Assembly: GCA_003184365.1 (NCBI GenBank)
Contig: NKYR01000103.1
Coordinates: forward strand, 88,770-152,769
Reading direction: 5' to 3'
Origin: Evernia prunastri
Taxonomy: Eukaryota > Ascomycota > Lecanoromycetes > Lecanorales > Parmeliaceae
DNA length: 64,000 bases
A program made the position numbers and the translations under genes. Under the pieces are notes generated by a model. The model ran no database searches, was not told the origin of the DNA, and saw only the letters and a program-made list of their open reading frames with translations. Shown piece by piece: positions 23,605 through 34,843 of the stretch (the first letter of the stretch is position 1; each line of letters begins with the position of its first letter).

Positions 23605-24624
23605 AACATAGCCGATGAAGATATTGAAAGCCTAAATATGATTACAGATCTCCAACTATCTTTTGTCCCTTACTTATTTTACCATGTTACTGCTCCGTGG
23701 AATCTTCGAAGTTCAGAAGGACACAGGATGTCACGAACGCTGCCGATACCAGAACAACTACTTTGCAAGACAAAGCAACTTGAAACCTAGTATAGCACGA
23801 GAAAGAGGTATATGCTGCAGTCTTCAATGCTAGCGCTATGTCTGATTCTGACTGATTTCACAACAACGGAGCCAAGACTCCCACGAGCTCCTTCTTTTGA
23901 AAAATTCCGCTGGAAATTCAATTTATATGACATATTTCAAGCTCAACCGTCCGTTAGATCCCGTCGATGAAATATTAAGCCCCGAGTCGATATCTCAGAA
24001 TTCGCCCAGCTATGATAAAATGCGCTCTGACGCACGATAAATTTGGAATATAGAAATTCATATTACTCTTCTTGCTGATCTGTTAATATAATACTAATTT
24101 ATTATTATTCTCTAGTAAATTTTTTCAAAACAAATCTAGTTACTTTATAATAAAAAAGATATAATGCTGGTCAAGCTATTGATAGTTTTTGTTGATGCCA
24201 TCAATTTGCCGCTTTATTAGAACTCCTCCATTCATTTACGGTAACAGTACTAGAATGATTTTTCGGCAGCTTTATCGAAAGTCTGATACAAGAAGCATAT
24301 TGTACCAGATTTGAGGGCTATGATGTCTATTGAAATGCATTTCGAACAGTTTCTCCGCATAGATGCAAGCCCAAATAGAAATCTATCGGGACGATTGTAG
24401 ACCAACTTGCTAGGCATTGTTTGGGTCCTTTCAGCAAGCTAAGGGCTTCTCTCCTCTATGCTTGAAACTGCATGATACATACCTATGAAGTTATCATATT
24501 AGCGATATCAACATTGAAGCACGGGCTCTCACCGTATGATGCTACCACGCTCAACGACGAAACTAATACTTGTGCGGTATCCTCATCCAGAGACGGGAAT
24601 TCCCCATTTAACTTTCTCTAGCTC
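23605..24624. other. Intergenic, no gene seen
   Basis: The 3' flank of the MACPF-like gene and about 1 kb of mildly AT-rich sequence, with no convincing frame and no repeat noticed. Confidence 0.4.
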
Positions 24625-25620
24625 ATGGAAAAGACTGGGTTGCCAGCAGCGAAGAAGCCGCTAGCTCCAAATCAGAAAGAAGCGAAGGCAAAGTTGAAAA
24701 ATTCAAACCACATGTTCACCAAGAAAGCGACATCCGAACAGAAGCTAGGGCATCGCCAGATTCCACCACCGGCTGGGAAGCTCGCTGCGCGCTTAATATC
24801 GATTCAAACAGAACCAGAATCAACGTTAGATGTAGCCGACCGGGCAAGCATCACTTCTAGCACTTTCTCAGATGACGAGCCTTCAGACGGCGATATAATA
24901 TCTGAGCATTCTCCAGCTAATCTACGTTCAAGTCCGGTGATTAATGACAAAATCGCCATATTTCAGCATCAACTCGCATATCTGTCTCCTTTAGACTCGG
25001 ATCTCGAGGCCGCTACCTTTCTTCAACCTGGTAGTCTTGGGTCTTAAGGACCGCCCCTTTGTTTTCGGGGAAAGGTATTAGATAGCTCAGAACCAGACAC
25101 TCTGAATCAATATGGGCTGCTGTGCAAAGCACAGGCGACGAGAGAGGGCGAGAAGAGCTCTGCATCAACATCAGCGAAACCTGCCCTTGCCCGGAATGAA
25201 GACCCTCGAGTTTTTATTAATATGAACACGGCTTGATCAACATTCATCTGCGGATCTCAAGGTTCTGGCAATAGCTATACGCTTTCCTGCATGTTGCAGA
25301 GTCGTCTTATACGATCAGGGCTTGGGAAGTTACCCAAACCACTCGCTGCCATGGTGTTTCATTACGACAATTTTGTCTCAATGGGAAGTAAACGATTGTG
25401 CGAAGCAGCATATCTCTGTTCTGCCGGCGTACCTGTCGGAGTTCTGGTATCACCCATGAGCTACTGGCAGATGAAGGAGGCATATGAAGGTATACCCGTT
25501 TCGTCAGCGAGTGGTATCAAGCCCAGAGTCTTCCCGATTAGATTCCAAGACAAACACCTAAATGTATCACGAATGATGAACATGATGGCCGTGAGTAATA
25601 AGGATAGTGTCAGACAGTGA
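24625..25620 (+). pseudogene. Dead fungal P-loop ATPase-like gene
   Basis: One frame runs through the region but is broken by TAA at 25045-25047 and TGA at 25234-25236. The second half starts with a Walker A context, ICGSQGSGNSYTLSC, where the essential Lys of GSGKS is Asn (AAT at 25270-25272). It continues with PKPLAAMVFHYD, LCEAAYLCSAGVPV and HLNVSRMMNMMAV. These match a large ascomycete family of uncharacterised P-loop NTPase proteins, in which intact members continue much further past the SRMMN block. Here the frame ends early at 25620. The TGA lies where a Trp or other codon is expected and fits a G to A change. Non-functional. Confidence 0.75.
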
Positions 25621-25710
25621 ATGAATAGTAGATTGAGCATGTATATAGTTGATTATATCTATCCAATGAAGTGTTTACAAGTTACGAATATAAGAATGTA
25701 TTATTAAAAC

Positions 25711-26790
25711 TCAGGGCAATTCCACTGCGACTACACTACTGTTCGCCCACGCCGCGTCTCCGGTCGCATTTGACGACGGGGCCGACAATTCTCGGTCGCC
25801 GAACGATGTCGTGGGGAAACTGGTGCATTTATAAAAGACGCCTTGATTTTCGACAATCACATTAGCACACCATCTGCCGGCAAGTTCAAAGGTTGGGGAA
25901 TTCTTTGCGGATAATGTGCGGTGGGAAAGGTACACAGGGGGAGTGGAACATACTGCCAGCATAATACACGTAATTATTCGGCATAACCTTCTGCGAATCT
26001 GCCTTCAACTGATGACAGTTATTGATAGTGTATACCTCATGAAATGGCACCCTCTGGTTGGTCGCCGCCACGAGATACACATGCGCTAGCTCGTGTACCA
26101 GCCACGACCTCAAGTTGCGCGCCAGCGGGTGCCCCAACCCTCGGAACTTATTCGTCGCTCGGTCCACAGCTATGCAAGGCCTCTTAACCGTTGGCTCCAC
26201 CGGTCGGTTGGGTGCAAACCAAGGGGGACACAACGCTACTATATTCGTGCCCCCTACGAAAATGGCAAACGCGTTAGAGCCTAGACGGGCGCAGTCCTGC
26301 CTCGCGAAGGCTTGTACCCAGGGCGTCAATCCTACTTGCGTGGGGGAAGGATCAGAGATGGGCGGTGATGGTAAGCATGCTATGACTGGGCTGGTCACTT
26401 TGCCAAATCCGGGCTGGGCAAGGCCGGGGAGGACGGGCGTGCCGTAGGCGATGTTTTGGAGGATGCTGCGGACGAAGGGCGCGGAGCGAACGTCCTTGAA
26501 GAAGGTGTTGTAGGCGGCGCTTGTGAAGGAGACCGAGGTATCGGTGATGGCAGGTTGGAGAAATTCGGGTATTGAGGAGAGGATCGAGGCTATTTGGGTA
26601 GCGTTGGCGCCGCAACCTTGGATGGAGTAGAGGCCGCTGGCTACGGCGTCCTCGGAGACTGGGAAGCATTAGCTAGGAAAGGAGAGTGGCCGAGAGGGGG
26701 TCGAGACAAACACTGTCTTGGTTGGTTCGCTGGATTGGCGGTACAGAAGGTTGCTGCGATTGTACAGTACAAGATGAAGAGGGGTCTCAT
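25711..26790 (-). CDS. Secreted HExxH zinc metallopeptidase-like protein
   Basis: Three exons (26790-26712, 26658-25954, 25841-25711) close to 304 residues. Both introns have good signals, with CTAAT branch sites upstream of their acceptors. The N-terminus MRPLFILYCTIAATFCTA is a clear signal peptide. The catalytic motif HELAH is at residues 215-219, followed by a HEVYTINNC segment that could supply a third ligand, and by MPNNYVYYA. Cys residues are several, consistent with a disulphide-bonded extracellular enzyme. It resembles deuterolysin-type or other fungal secreted M35-like metallopeptidases, but I do not see a GTxxD motif, so the family is uncertain. It likely degrades external protein. 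Confidence 0.75.
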
Positions 26791-28034
26791 GATTGCTATG
26801 ATGGCGGTTCCCTGCTTCTTTGGACAGCTATGTTGCGCTCCTCCTTCTCCGAGATAACGATGGATGCTGAGCGATAAGTGTGATTTCCACAGAGTATAGA
26901 AGATTGATCTGAGTAGATTCTAATGAACAAACAGTGACGTGCGATCATTGTCGGTTATGGATTATTTCCTCAGTGGCTGTATGCATATCATGCGCACCAA
27001 CGTTCTTGTCGCCCGCCTGATCGGCTTTGGTGGATACCATTGATGTCGCTTTGTCCACTATTGGCGCATTTGGCGCAAAGACAGAGGAATATGTAAAGAG
27101 GTGCGGGAGTAACTATTCAGGAAGGAGAGGTTGCTTAATTTGTGCCTTTTCCTATTCTTTTCCTCTTCTTCCCCTTCTTTTAATTGTTTATCTAATCTGC
27201 TGCTGTCTTTTAGGCAATCGATTAGCCTCGAGACCATCTTGCCGATCAAGGTTCGAGTCTCATCCATCCACTATCTAGCCATCCTGCTTTAATCCTCTTA
27301 CATTTCTCAATCAACACCCTTCCGCACTATGACGCTCGGTGAGTCTGACTTTAAACGTTGGTTTGTTCGAGACCCATGTGATTTGAGTGACAATGTTCAC
27401 ACGTGAGGCGAAGAAGATGTAGTAACTTGGCGAAGTGGCCGTTAGGATTGCTGATAAGACTATGTGAAAGCGTCACTGGCGTTCATAGACGTGATATTTT
27501 GATGGGATATTTGTCTGTGATATATCCATCAAGCAAGTGGACAAGGTTGATAAGGAAAGGTCTTTTTGTTATCATTTGACATATCTCACCAAGAGAATTT
27601 TCACAATACTGTTAGTTTCCATCCTTACTCATAGAAAAAAATCCATCGCTTTTGATAGAGTAGCCTTTAGGTTGTTCTTACTAACTTCAGCAAGAAAACA
27701 TGGGTCAATATCTCGGCCACACGGTCAGATATTGGCTTGCTCACGAAGATCCATATTCTTTTTAAACACCCTCCAGCCAGCAAGGGCCAGCTTTGGTCTG
27801 CTTCGATGATGCTACTCGCTACCTAGTGAGAGATTACAGTTGTATTGTCAAAACATTACCAGCGTCTCCAACTTTCACTTCTTTATTTTTCTGTACTTCC
27901 CTCGCTTCACGCTGCAACTGATCAGATAATTATTTTGAATCGAGCGGGTATAAAAGTTGTTCCACATCTTCATCTAGAGTCGAAGGATGCAAAGTTGCAA
28001 ACCATAAGGATTTTTATTCTGGTGCAGACTAAAG
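26791..28034. other. Intergenic, no gene seen
   Basis: No supported ORF. GGTTCGAGTCTC at 27249-27260 resembles a tRNA B box, but neither stem nor A box lies in place. Confidence 0.35.
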
Positions 28035-28768
28035 TAAGGTACCTACCTTACGGGCGTGCCCTACAATGTGCACACCGTATTGAGACAGTATTGATACCAT
28101 CTAAGGTATATAATCGTAGCTTTACGAGAAATCTGACTCATAACAGTAACATAACTAATATTTCCTAGAAACCGAATAGTTTTAATTTACTGAATCAATC
28201 TTAGAGCGGTTTTTGATATTAGCGCGTATCCCAATTAGAGCTGTTAGGAGTTTACTTATCAAGATTCCTAAAAAAACCGTACGGACACCGTGTCAGAAAA
28301 CCCTGTCAAGTATTGTAGATTAGTGACGTCAAGACTTTATATAATACAATAACATCTTCTATAATACACGAGAACTTTGGTCGAGTGGTAAACAGTGTAG
28401 AGTAGATCGTAGATCGTAGGTTCGTAGGTCGTAGGTTCGTAGTTGTAGCTATTCAAATTTCATGCGAGATTCTTGAATCTTTATACAAAAATGTTACTCG
28501 CAGTCTTACTATTTAGAGCTCCATCAGTGGGACTAGTAGTGTAATTAAAGTTCTGAGTGTATCTTAGTATCTTTTTAACGGTGTCGGAATCGTTTCTTAA
28601 AAATTAACGGTGTCAAAGTTCAATACTATTCAAATTTTATCTTCGTAAACACATGGTATTTGTCTATAATTGTATTTTAAAAAATAAACCCTCTCAATCA
28701 CTTGATATCGTATCAGTACTGTCTCAATACGGTGTGCACATACTAAGGCACGCCCGTAAGGTACCTTA
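28035..28768. mobile_element. 734-bp TIR element (Tc1/mariner-type MITE-like)
   Basis: The ends are inverted copies over about 65 bp: the left end AAGGTACCTACCTTACGGGC and the right end, reverse-complemented, TTAAGGTACCTTACGGGCGT, followed on both sides by GTGCACACCGTATTGAGACAG. Left differs by a 4-bp insertion. TA lies at both borders (AGGTAC...GTACCT flanked by TA), matching Tc1/mariner target duplications. The interior is AT-rich, has no transposase ORF, and holds a short repeat of GTAGATCGTAGGTTC type at about 28400-28445. It is non-autonomous. Confidence 0.8.
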
Positions 28769-28941
28769 AGCGCTACTCTACGGCAATAACCGTGCTGGCG
28801 CACCTTTTAGGTTGACCCCGCCGCTGCGGTACCCCTCATGCCGCTTTGACGGGACAAAATTGCGTCATCCGTGGTCCTTTCGTTGCTCCCATTGCGCTTG
28901 AGAGTGTAAACATTTGTCCAAGACATCAAAATAAACATACC

Positions 28942-29661
28942 ATGGCACCCCCCCGACGAGCTCTCATAGCGGTAACCTCAGCTCACGCGCCTTTGTACCC
29001 AGACGGCAAAGAAACCGGCCTCTTTATCACCGAAGCCCTGCACCCATTCAACGTCTTCCGCCAGGCAGGCTTCGAGGTCGATCTCGTCTCCGAAACAGGC
29101 TCGTACCAACCGGACTGGCTTTCCCAGCAGAAAGAGTGGCTGAACGACGAAGACCAGAAGATCTGGGAAGACCACAGTAGCGACTTTCGATCCAAATTGG
29201 ACCACATTTTGAAACCGACGGATATCAAATATGATAACTACGGACTGTTCTTCGCCTCTGCCGGCCACGCTTCTCTGATCGATTACCCCGATGCTGAAGG
29301 CTTGCAAAGCATCGCTTCGCACATGTACACTGATGGCGGCATCGTTTCCGCCGTCTGCCACGGCGGGGCCATCTTCCCCGGTATCATCGACCCCAAGACT
29401 GGCAAGTCCATCATCTCGGGCAAGAAAGTGACGGGCTTCACTACACAGGGAGAGGAAGAAGAGGGCGTGCTGGATACGATCATCAGCTGGAAACGGCCTA
29501 CGATTGAGAAGGCGGCCGCGGAGGCAGGCGCTACATACGTCGCTCCTCCGGGGCCGTGGGCGGCTTTTGCACATACGGATGGGCGCATCGTGACGGGTGC
29601 GAATCCTGCAAGTGCCCATGTGACGGCTGAGGAGGCCGTCAAGGCGTTCGATAAGCTCTAG
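28942..29661 (+). CDS. HSP31-like DJ-1/PfpI family protein (glyoxalase III type)
   Basis: A single-exon protein of 239 residues. I chose the ATG at 28942 over 28846, because the upstream extension is not conserved-looking and MAPPRRALIAVTS is the usual family start. The nucleophile elbow VSAVCHGGA places the catalytic Cys at 139 with His140, and the partner Glu is E24 in DGKETGLF. Length and order match Hsp31 chaperone/glutathione-independent glyoxalases, which detoxify methylglyoxal in the cytosol and rise in stationary or oxidative stress. A GFTTQGEEEE segment follows. It stands alone, 0.2 kb after the TIR element, so its promoter may be partly supplied by that element. Confidence 0.93.
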   Translation: MAPPRRALIAVTSAHAPLYPDGKETGLFITEALHPFNVFRQAGFEVDLVSETGSYQPDWLSQQKEWLNDEDQKIWEDHSSDFRSKLDHILKPTDIKYDNYGLFFASAGHASLIDYPDAEGLQSIASHMYTDGGIVSAVCHGGAIFPGIIDPKTGKSIISGKKVTGFTTQGEEEEGVLDTIISWKRPTIEKAAAEAGATYVAPPGPWAAFAHTDGRIVTGANPASAHVTAEEAVKAFDKL

Positions 29662-30795
29662 GCGTGAGAAGTCGTGGAGAGTAGTAGGAGATTGGGTGAT
29701 GCATATTACTTGTTCTCGAGTTGAGGGAATGGATGGTCAACCTCTCCACCGCTCCAACTTCGGTTTCGTAATTCCAACTAGCTTCGTGGCTCCATCTCCT
29801 CTTTCGATCAGGACTAGGAAAGGTCTTCAGCCATCAATCACTTCTCCGTGGTCAAGTAGGGTAAAGGACAGTAAAATATGCCTCGTTATCAGGACTGTTA
29901 CTAGAGGGACAGAAAACTTGATGTATTTGCTTCTAGCTCTTCGGTTCATAATAGAAACGTTTCTCTTGTAGACGTGCCCTCTTGCGAGCTTTCGATGAAT
30001 GTGACAGGGACGCGCTGCTATAGACCGTATCGTCAAGTAGCGGAGACCAATACGAGAGTAATATTACCTTTCTTACCTTGCCGTTGAATGAGTCTAACGC
30101 AGTGTCTTTTGAATTATGACCGCCCGGTTGGTAACTAGGCATAAAGCCCTCGGGGTGCGGAAAATAAACTGGGCTGAGGCGGGATTCTGAAGCCGTATAG
30201 CTCTTCAACTATTTAACGTGCGCTTTTATTCTGTATTAGAGAACTCTATGAATACTCGAGTAGAATATTCAATAAGCCAAAGGTTTTGAGATTAAGGCTG
30301 TCGCTGTCCAATTATAAAAGTTGGGAGAGAATACATTTGGCCATTTTCGCGGCGCCTCAGCACCCCAGAGAAGCCTTTGTTGAATAATGTGGTATTGAGT
30401 GGACTAAGGATCTATGTAATGTAGGAAAGTAGGCTACCTACATGTAGTGTGGGATGCGCCAAGCCACTAATGCAGTAGGGCTGTTCGCCACTATTTCCAA
30501 CAGCCTTGGTGGTCGGGAGCTAGCGGAACAACCTTTTCCCGCCATTCTTAGTCATCAAAATCATATGAAACATACGCTAGTGAAACACGAGCAGGCAGTA
30601 GTGTGCCAAGATCAGTGCAACGAATATATCTATGAAATTAAAACACACCATCCTTCAGACATCAAGTCTCTTGTTCTAGACACCCTATCGACCGATTTAA
30701 AGCTTATTGTTCCTTTGCTTGAGGAATATGTCGTCCGTTCCGCATCAATGACTGTAGACAGTACAGTCTAACGGGACATTCGCCTCATCACGAGT
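29662..30795. other. Intergenic, no gene seen
   Basis: Contains the HSP31-like 3' flank and the ALG11 promoter. Open frames of 70-105 codons show no domain. Confidence 0.4.
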
Positions 30796-32475
30796 ATGTT
30801 GAACTTCGCAGTGGTTGTGTCTCTACTCATCACCGCCCTGTATGTCACCAAGTGGCTCTTTACCCTCGCTGGAAGGATAGTTGGATGGCTTCTCATACGA
30901 AGGACGAAAGCATGCAGGAAATCTATTCTAGCCACAGCCAAGAGTGAAGAGGAGGACCTCGAGGAGAAAGAACGCGTCTCGGCAAAATCAGAAGACCCAG
31001 ACTGGGTGGAAGTCGAAGGCCACCCTGGTGGATCAGATACGAACGGAGGGCAGGCACCAGAAGACTGGGAAGGAGTAGTGGGGTTCCTCCACCCTTTCTG
31101 CAATGCTGGAGGCGGGGGCGAACGGGTTCTCTGGGCAGCCATCAAGGCGACGCAGAAACGCTGGCTCAAGGCCGTCTGCGTCGTTTATACTGGGGATCGG
31201 GATGCGACAAAATCTACCATCCTTGAAAGAGTAGAGCACCGCTTCAACATCCGCCTCCACCCCCCTACGGTCGTCTTTCTCTACCTACAAACGCGCCCTT
31301 GGGTTCTCAGCAGTACCTGGCCCCGTTTCACTCTCCTCGGTCAAAGTCTCGGCTCTCTTATCATGGGCTACGACGCGTTTACTCTCGTTGTTCCGGACAT
31401 CTTCATCGATACAATGGGCTACTCCTTCACACTTGCACTGAGCAAGTATTTCTTTCCAAACACACCAACTGGAGCCTATGTACACTATCCAACGATCTCT
31501 ACTGACATGCTCAACTCTCTCGACAGCGAGAAAGGAAAAGGGGTCAACGCGGGCACAGGGAAGGGTATCAGAGGCTTTGGCAAGCGCAAATATTGGCAGG
31601 CTTATGCCTATCTTTACAGCAGATCTGGCAGTGACGTGGATATTGTCATGACCAACTCTTCATGGACGCAAGCACACATCCAGTCATTATGGGGACTATA
31701 TCGGTCAAAGCGACGAAAACCTCACGCTGTCGAAGTTCTCTTCCCACCCGTTGCCGTGGAAGAACTAGAAGAAGCTATTGAACTTGAAGGACCCAAAGCC
31801 ATCCCTAGGGGGAAAACACTGCTCTACGTCGCCCAGTTCCGACCCGAAAAGAATCACGATCTCATTCTCCGCTCCTTCTCCAAGATGCTCCACTCGTCGA
31901 CGAAGGCAGGGTTGAATGGCGCAAAGCTGGTCCTCATCGGTTCCGTGCGAGACAGCGACGATGCCAAGCGAGTCTATCAGCTCCGCTTGCTCGCGCACGA
32001 GCTGAAGATTGAGGGCGAGACCCAGTTCATCTGCGATGCCTCATGGCCCGAAGTCCTCGACTGGCTGCGGAAAAGCTGGGTCGGAGTCAACGGGATGTGG
32101 AACGAACATTTCGGCATCGGCGTCGTGGAGTATCAAGCGGCGGGGCTGATCTGTGTGGTCAACGACAGCGGCGGACCCAAGGCTGATATCGTTGTTGACT
32201 TTGACGGTGGACCTACCGGTAAGCCAACACCTCTGTCTACCAAATGGGCGAGCCGAGCTTTGCTAACTCTTGCCGGGGCAGGCTACCACGCAAGCACGGA
32301 GTCCGAGTACGCGCATTGCTTCGCCGACGCGCTCTCAATGTCAGAAGAAGCGACATCGGCCATGCGGGCGCGGGCTCGGGCCTCGAGCAAGCGCTTCACG
32401 GAGGAGGCGTTCGCCGCGAAATGGGTCGAGCAACTGGGCAAACTCATAGAATTGCAGCGCTTAGCAACTGAATAG
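30796..32475 (+). CDS. ALG11: ALG11, GDP-Man:Man3GlcNAc2-PP-dolichol alpha-1,2-mannosyltransferase
   Basis: An intronless ORF of 559 residues, close to family length. A membrane segment lies at about residues 4-35. The ALG11 signature GFLHPFCNAGGGGERVLW is at about 97-113, followed by a PTGAYVHYPTISTDML segment, the GT4-type phosphate-binding block FRPEKNHDLIL, and the C-terminal EHFGIGVVEYQAAG containing the EX7E-like motif. It adds the fourth and fifth mannoses to the dolichol-linked N-glycan precursor on the cytosolic face of the ER, and is normally essential. An acidic insert at about 50-90 follows the membrane anchor. Confidence 0.97.
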   Translation: MLNFAVVVSLLITALYVTKWLFTLAGRIVGWLLIRRTKACRKSILATAKSEEEDLEEKERVSAKSEDPDWVEVEGHPGGSDTNGGQAPEDWEGVVGFLHPFCNAGGGGERVLWAAIKATQKRWLKAVCVVYTGDRDATKSTILERVEHRFNIRLHPPTVVFLYLQTRPWVLSSTWPRFTLLGQSLGSLIMGYDAFTLVVPDIFIDTMGYSFTLALSKYFFPNTPTGAYVHYPTISTDMLNSLDSEKGKGVNAGTGKGIRGFGKRKYWQAYAYLYSRSGSDVDIVMTNSSWTQAHIQSLWGLYRSKRRKPHAVEVLFPPVAVEELEEAIELEGPKAIPRGKTLLYVAQFRPEKNHDLILRSFSKMLHSSTKAGLNGAKLVLIGSVRDSDDAKRVYQLRLLAHELKIEGETQFICDASWPEVLDWLRKSWVGVNGMWNEHFGIGVVEYQAAGLICVVNDSGGPKADIVVDFDGGPTGKPTPLSTKWASRALLTLAGAGYHASTESEYAHCFADALSMSEEATSAMRARARASSKRFTEEAFAAKWVEQLGKLIELQRLATE

Positions 32476-34057
32476 AACAACTAGATACCCCCCTCCCCCA
32501 CATAATTCCATCAAGCTCCACGCTAGATACCCCTCGAAGCATCAGACATACAAAACAGTACAGCACAGCACAGTCACGTCGTACAGTAACCCGCTCGATA
32601 TCCGGCACAGCCTTCTCCACCCCCTATTGATCTCGTGTACCCAGAGCATATACGCCACTACCCCAACCGTATTCCGGCATCCAGAACCCCCCCTCCTCCA
32701 ACCGGGCATCCTCCATCCCGAACTCCCCCTTTGCCCCTCGCCGCCAGCCAACTCCCATCCCAGACCCCCAATGCCCCCAAGCACTATACCTCCCGCCCTT
32801 AATCTCATAAGAACCTTCCCCCACCTCTACCCCTAAGTGCCCTTTAGCCCTCCTCGCTAGCCCCTCCCCCCAAAACCTCAATCTCCCCCTCTACCCGAGA
32901 ACCCCCAATATCCCCCGCTACCCGAGAACCCCCAACAACCTCCACGCTCCACGCTCCACGCTCCACGTCCGATCCCTCCACCCGATCTCCCTTCCTTCTC
33001 TTCCCCACATCCGGCCCGACACCAGGGCTGCAACTGAAGGCTAGGTAGGCCTCGCAAGGCATTTGTGCCCGTTCGTTAGCGGAGGAGGATGGGAAGGTGG
33101 TAGAGGAGGAGGATGTGGAGGTAAAGGGGGAGGTGAAAGGGGGGGGGGGATAATGACGAGAATGGAGGAGGATGATGATGATGAGGAAGAGGAAGAGGGA
33201 TGATGGCGATGGGAATGATGATGGGAGTGGTGATGGTGAGAAGTGATGAGAGTGATGGAGACGAGACTTGATAATGATGGTGAGAGTGGTAAGGGTGGTG
33301 GTGAGTGTGGTGATGTTGGGATTATCATTTGGGAAGTTATTTTAGGTAGGACATAATGGCGCCGGGTTTGGACATCGCGGTGGAGGACATGCGTGGTGTT
33401 AGGATGACAGAGTTGGTCGTCGGGGGTAGGCATCAACCACAGCCGCGAGCGGCGGGCAGCTTGGTCTGGTCTAAAGTAAGACGGGTGCACCGTTGCTGCG
33501 TAGATACAGTGAGTACGTACCGCCCAGAAAAGGTCTAGGGAGACGACGAGATGGAGGGCATTTGAAAATGCTTCTGCTTCGGACCTTTTTCAGGCTCAGT
33601 CATGTCACGGGGAGCTGTTTTAGACAAATGGGATTTTTCCCGTTCCATGAAAACTTGTGGAATGGACCATCGCGATTGGGCAATTTGGATGAGAGAGTGC
33701 GGCGGAGATTTTCCGCTGCTTAGTTATTATACAAATCTAAGCATGAGCATTGAGGGGTGGGTGCGTCGGATCTCCGATGCTAAGCGTTCGAAAGGATTTT
33801 GAGAACGCTAAATAGTCTGATGCAGGGTCAAGGATCAGGGGGCGGAACATTAGCTGAAAGCCACGTAGCTTCGTGTTGGATGGATGGGAGCTATTTCCGA
33901 AACGACGGCGGGCAAGAGAGAGAGAGCGAGATATATATATATGCGTGGAGCACATAGAGCTCGTTCGTTTTGACTTGCAATACTTCGTGGTTCATACACG
34001 CACAGAACCAGTATTCCTAATCTATCGTCATCACAATTCCGCGGGCATCCGGGCATC
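32476..34057. other. Intergenic with strand-biased low-complexity tracts
   Basis: About 32490-33020 is C-rich on the plus strand and includes CTCCACG repeated about four times near 32940-32970. From 33070 to 33340 it turns G/GA/GAT-rich with a poly-G run near 33140. Frames of up to 149 codons on the minus strand are low complexity (HHHSHHH, SSSSSS) and are not credible genes. A short AT/GA microsatellite lies near 33915-33945. Confidence 0.5.
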
Positions 34058-34550
34058 ATGTCGACCCGTGTTCAAGATCCGCACCCTTTCCCCGGCGTAA
34101 GCCTTCACGTCAGCATCACCGTCGCTCCCGAGAACGTTGACAGGTTCCTCGCCGCCCTCAAGCCCTGCTTCGACGCCGTGACCGCGGAGCCGGACTGTAC
34201 CTTCTTCGAAGTCTTTCACGATGCGGACGATCCCGGGCATTTTCGATTCGTCGAGGACTGGAGTAAGGATGTGGAGTGGTTTGTAAAGGTAATGTGACCA
34301 AGCCCGCTAGATGCTCATTTGGCGCCGAGTTTGCACACGGTGATTGTGGTGTTGCGGGAAATCCACAATACCAGATCCGCTAACAGACCTGCGTGCTGGA
34401 CAGGAGCAATTGACTAAAGAGTATTATAAGCCATACCTCGAAGCGACTGAGCCTTTGTGGATCAAGCCGAGGGACTTCAAATTCTTCAATAGGATGCCTG
34501 CTGGGTGGATGAAGGCCAAGCCGGAAAACGTTTCAGATGGACGAATGTAG
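34058..34550 (+). CDS. ABM-domain (antibiotic biosynthesis monooxygenase-like) protein
   Basis: Two exons (34058-34288, 34404-34550) join in phase 0 to 125 residues, typical of a single dimeric alpha/beta ABM domain. Diagnostic segments are SLHVSITVAPENVDRFLAAL at the start, CTFFEVFHDADDPGHFRFVEDWS in the middle, and EYYKPYLEATEPLW after the intron. Members are small cofactor-less monooxygenases or quinone/heme-related proteins; this one could act on a small aromatic or be a housekeeping protein. It is tail-to-tail with the aldo-keto reductase, so the two are not an operon-like pair. Confidence 0.88.
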
Positions 34551-34843
34551 TGTTGCATCAAGAATGGGATTTGCAAGGACAGAAGCCCAAAGAAAAGAGA
34601 TTCCGCATGGACAATTCCATTTGTGGTGGGCGTAACTATGGGGAACAATCGCTGGCTGCATGTGAAAAGGCAAGCCCACTCAAGCAGTTGACCTGGCATC
34701 ATATTCAATAACATCATTCATGTCTCGGTTCCAAGCGGAATATATTGATTCCTTCAAGCAGTCTTGAACAAAAGTGGCTTCGATTTGATGTCATGCCCGA
34801 TACCATGAACCCTTTCACGATTTGAAGCTCAAAGGTCTTTCTA

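Noticed and set aside
27249..27260. B-box-like GGTTCGAGTCTC
   Set aside because: Flanking bases do not form a T stem and no A box sits upstream at tRNA spacing.
28978..29619. 213-codon ORF antisense to the HSP31-like gene
   Set aside because: Shadow frame of a well-supported gene.
33041..33490. 149-codon ORF on the minus strand
   Set aside because: Made of Ser, His and Pro runs from GAT/GGA microsatellites. No domain.
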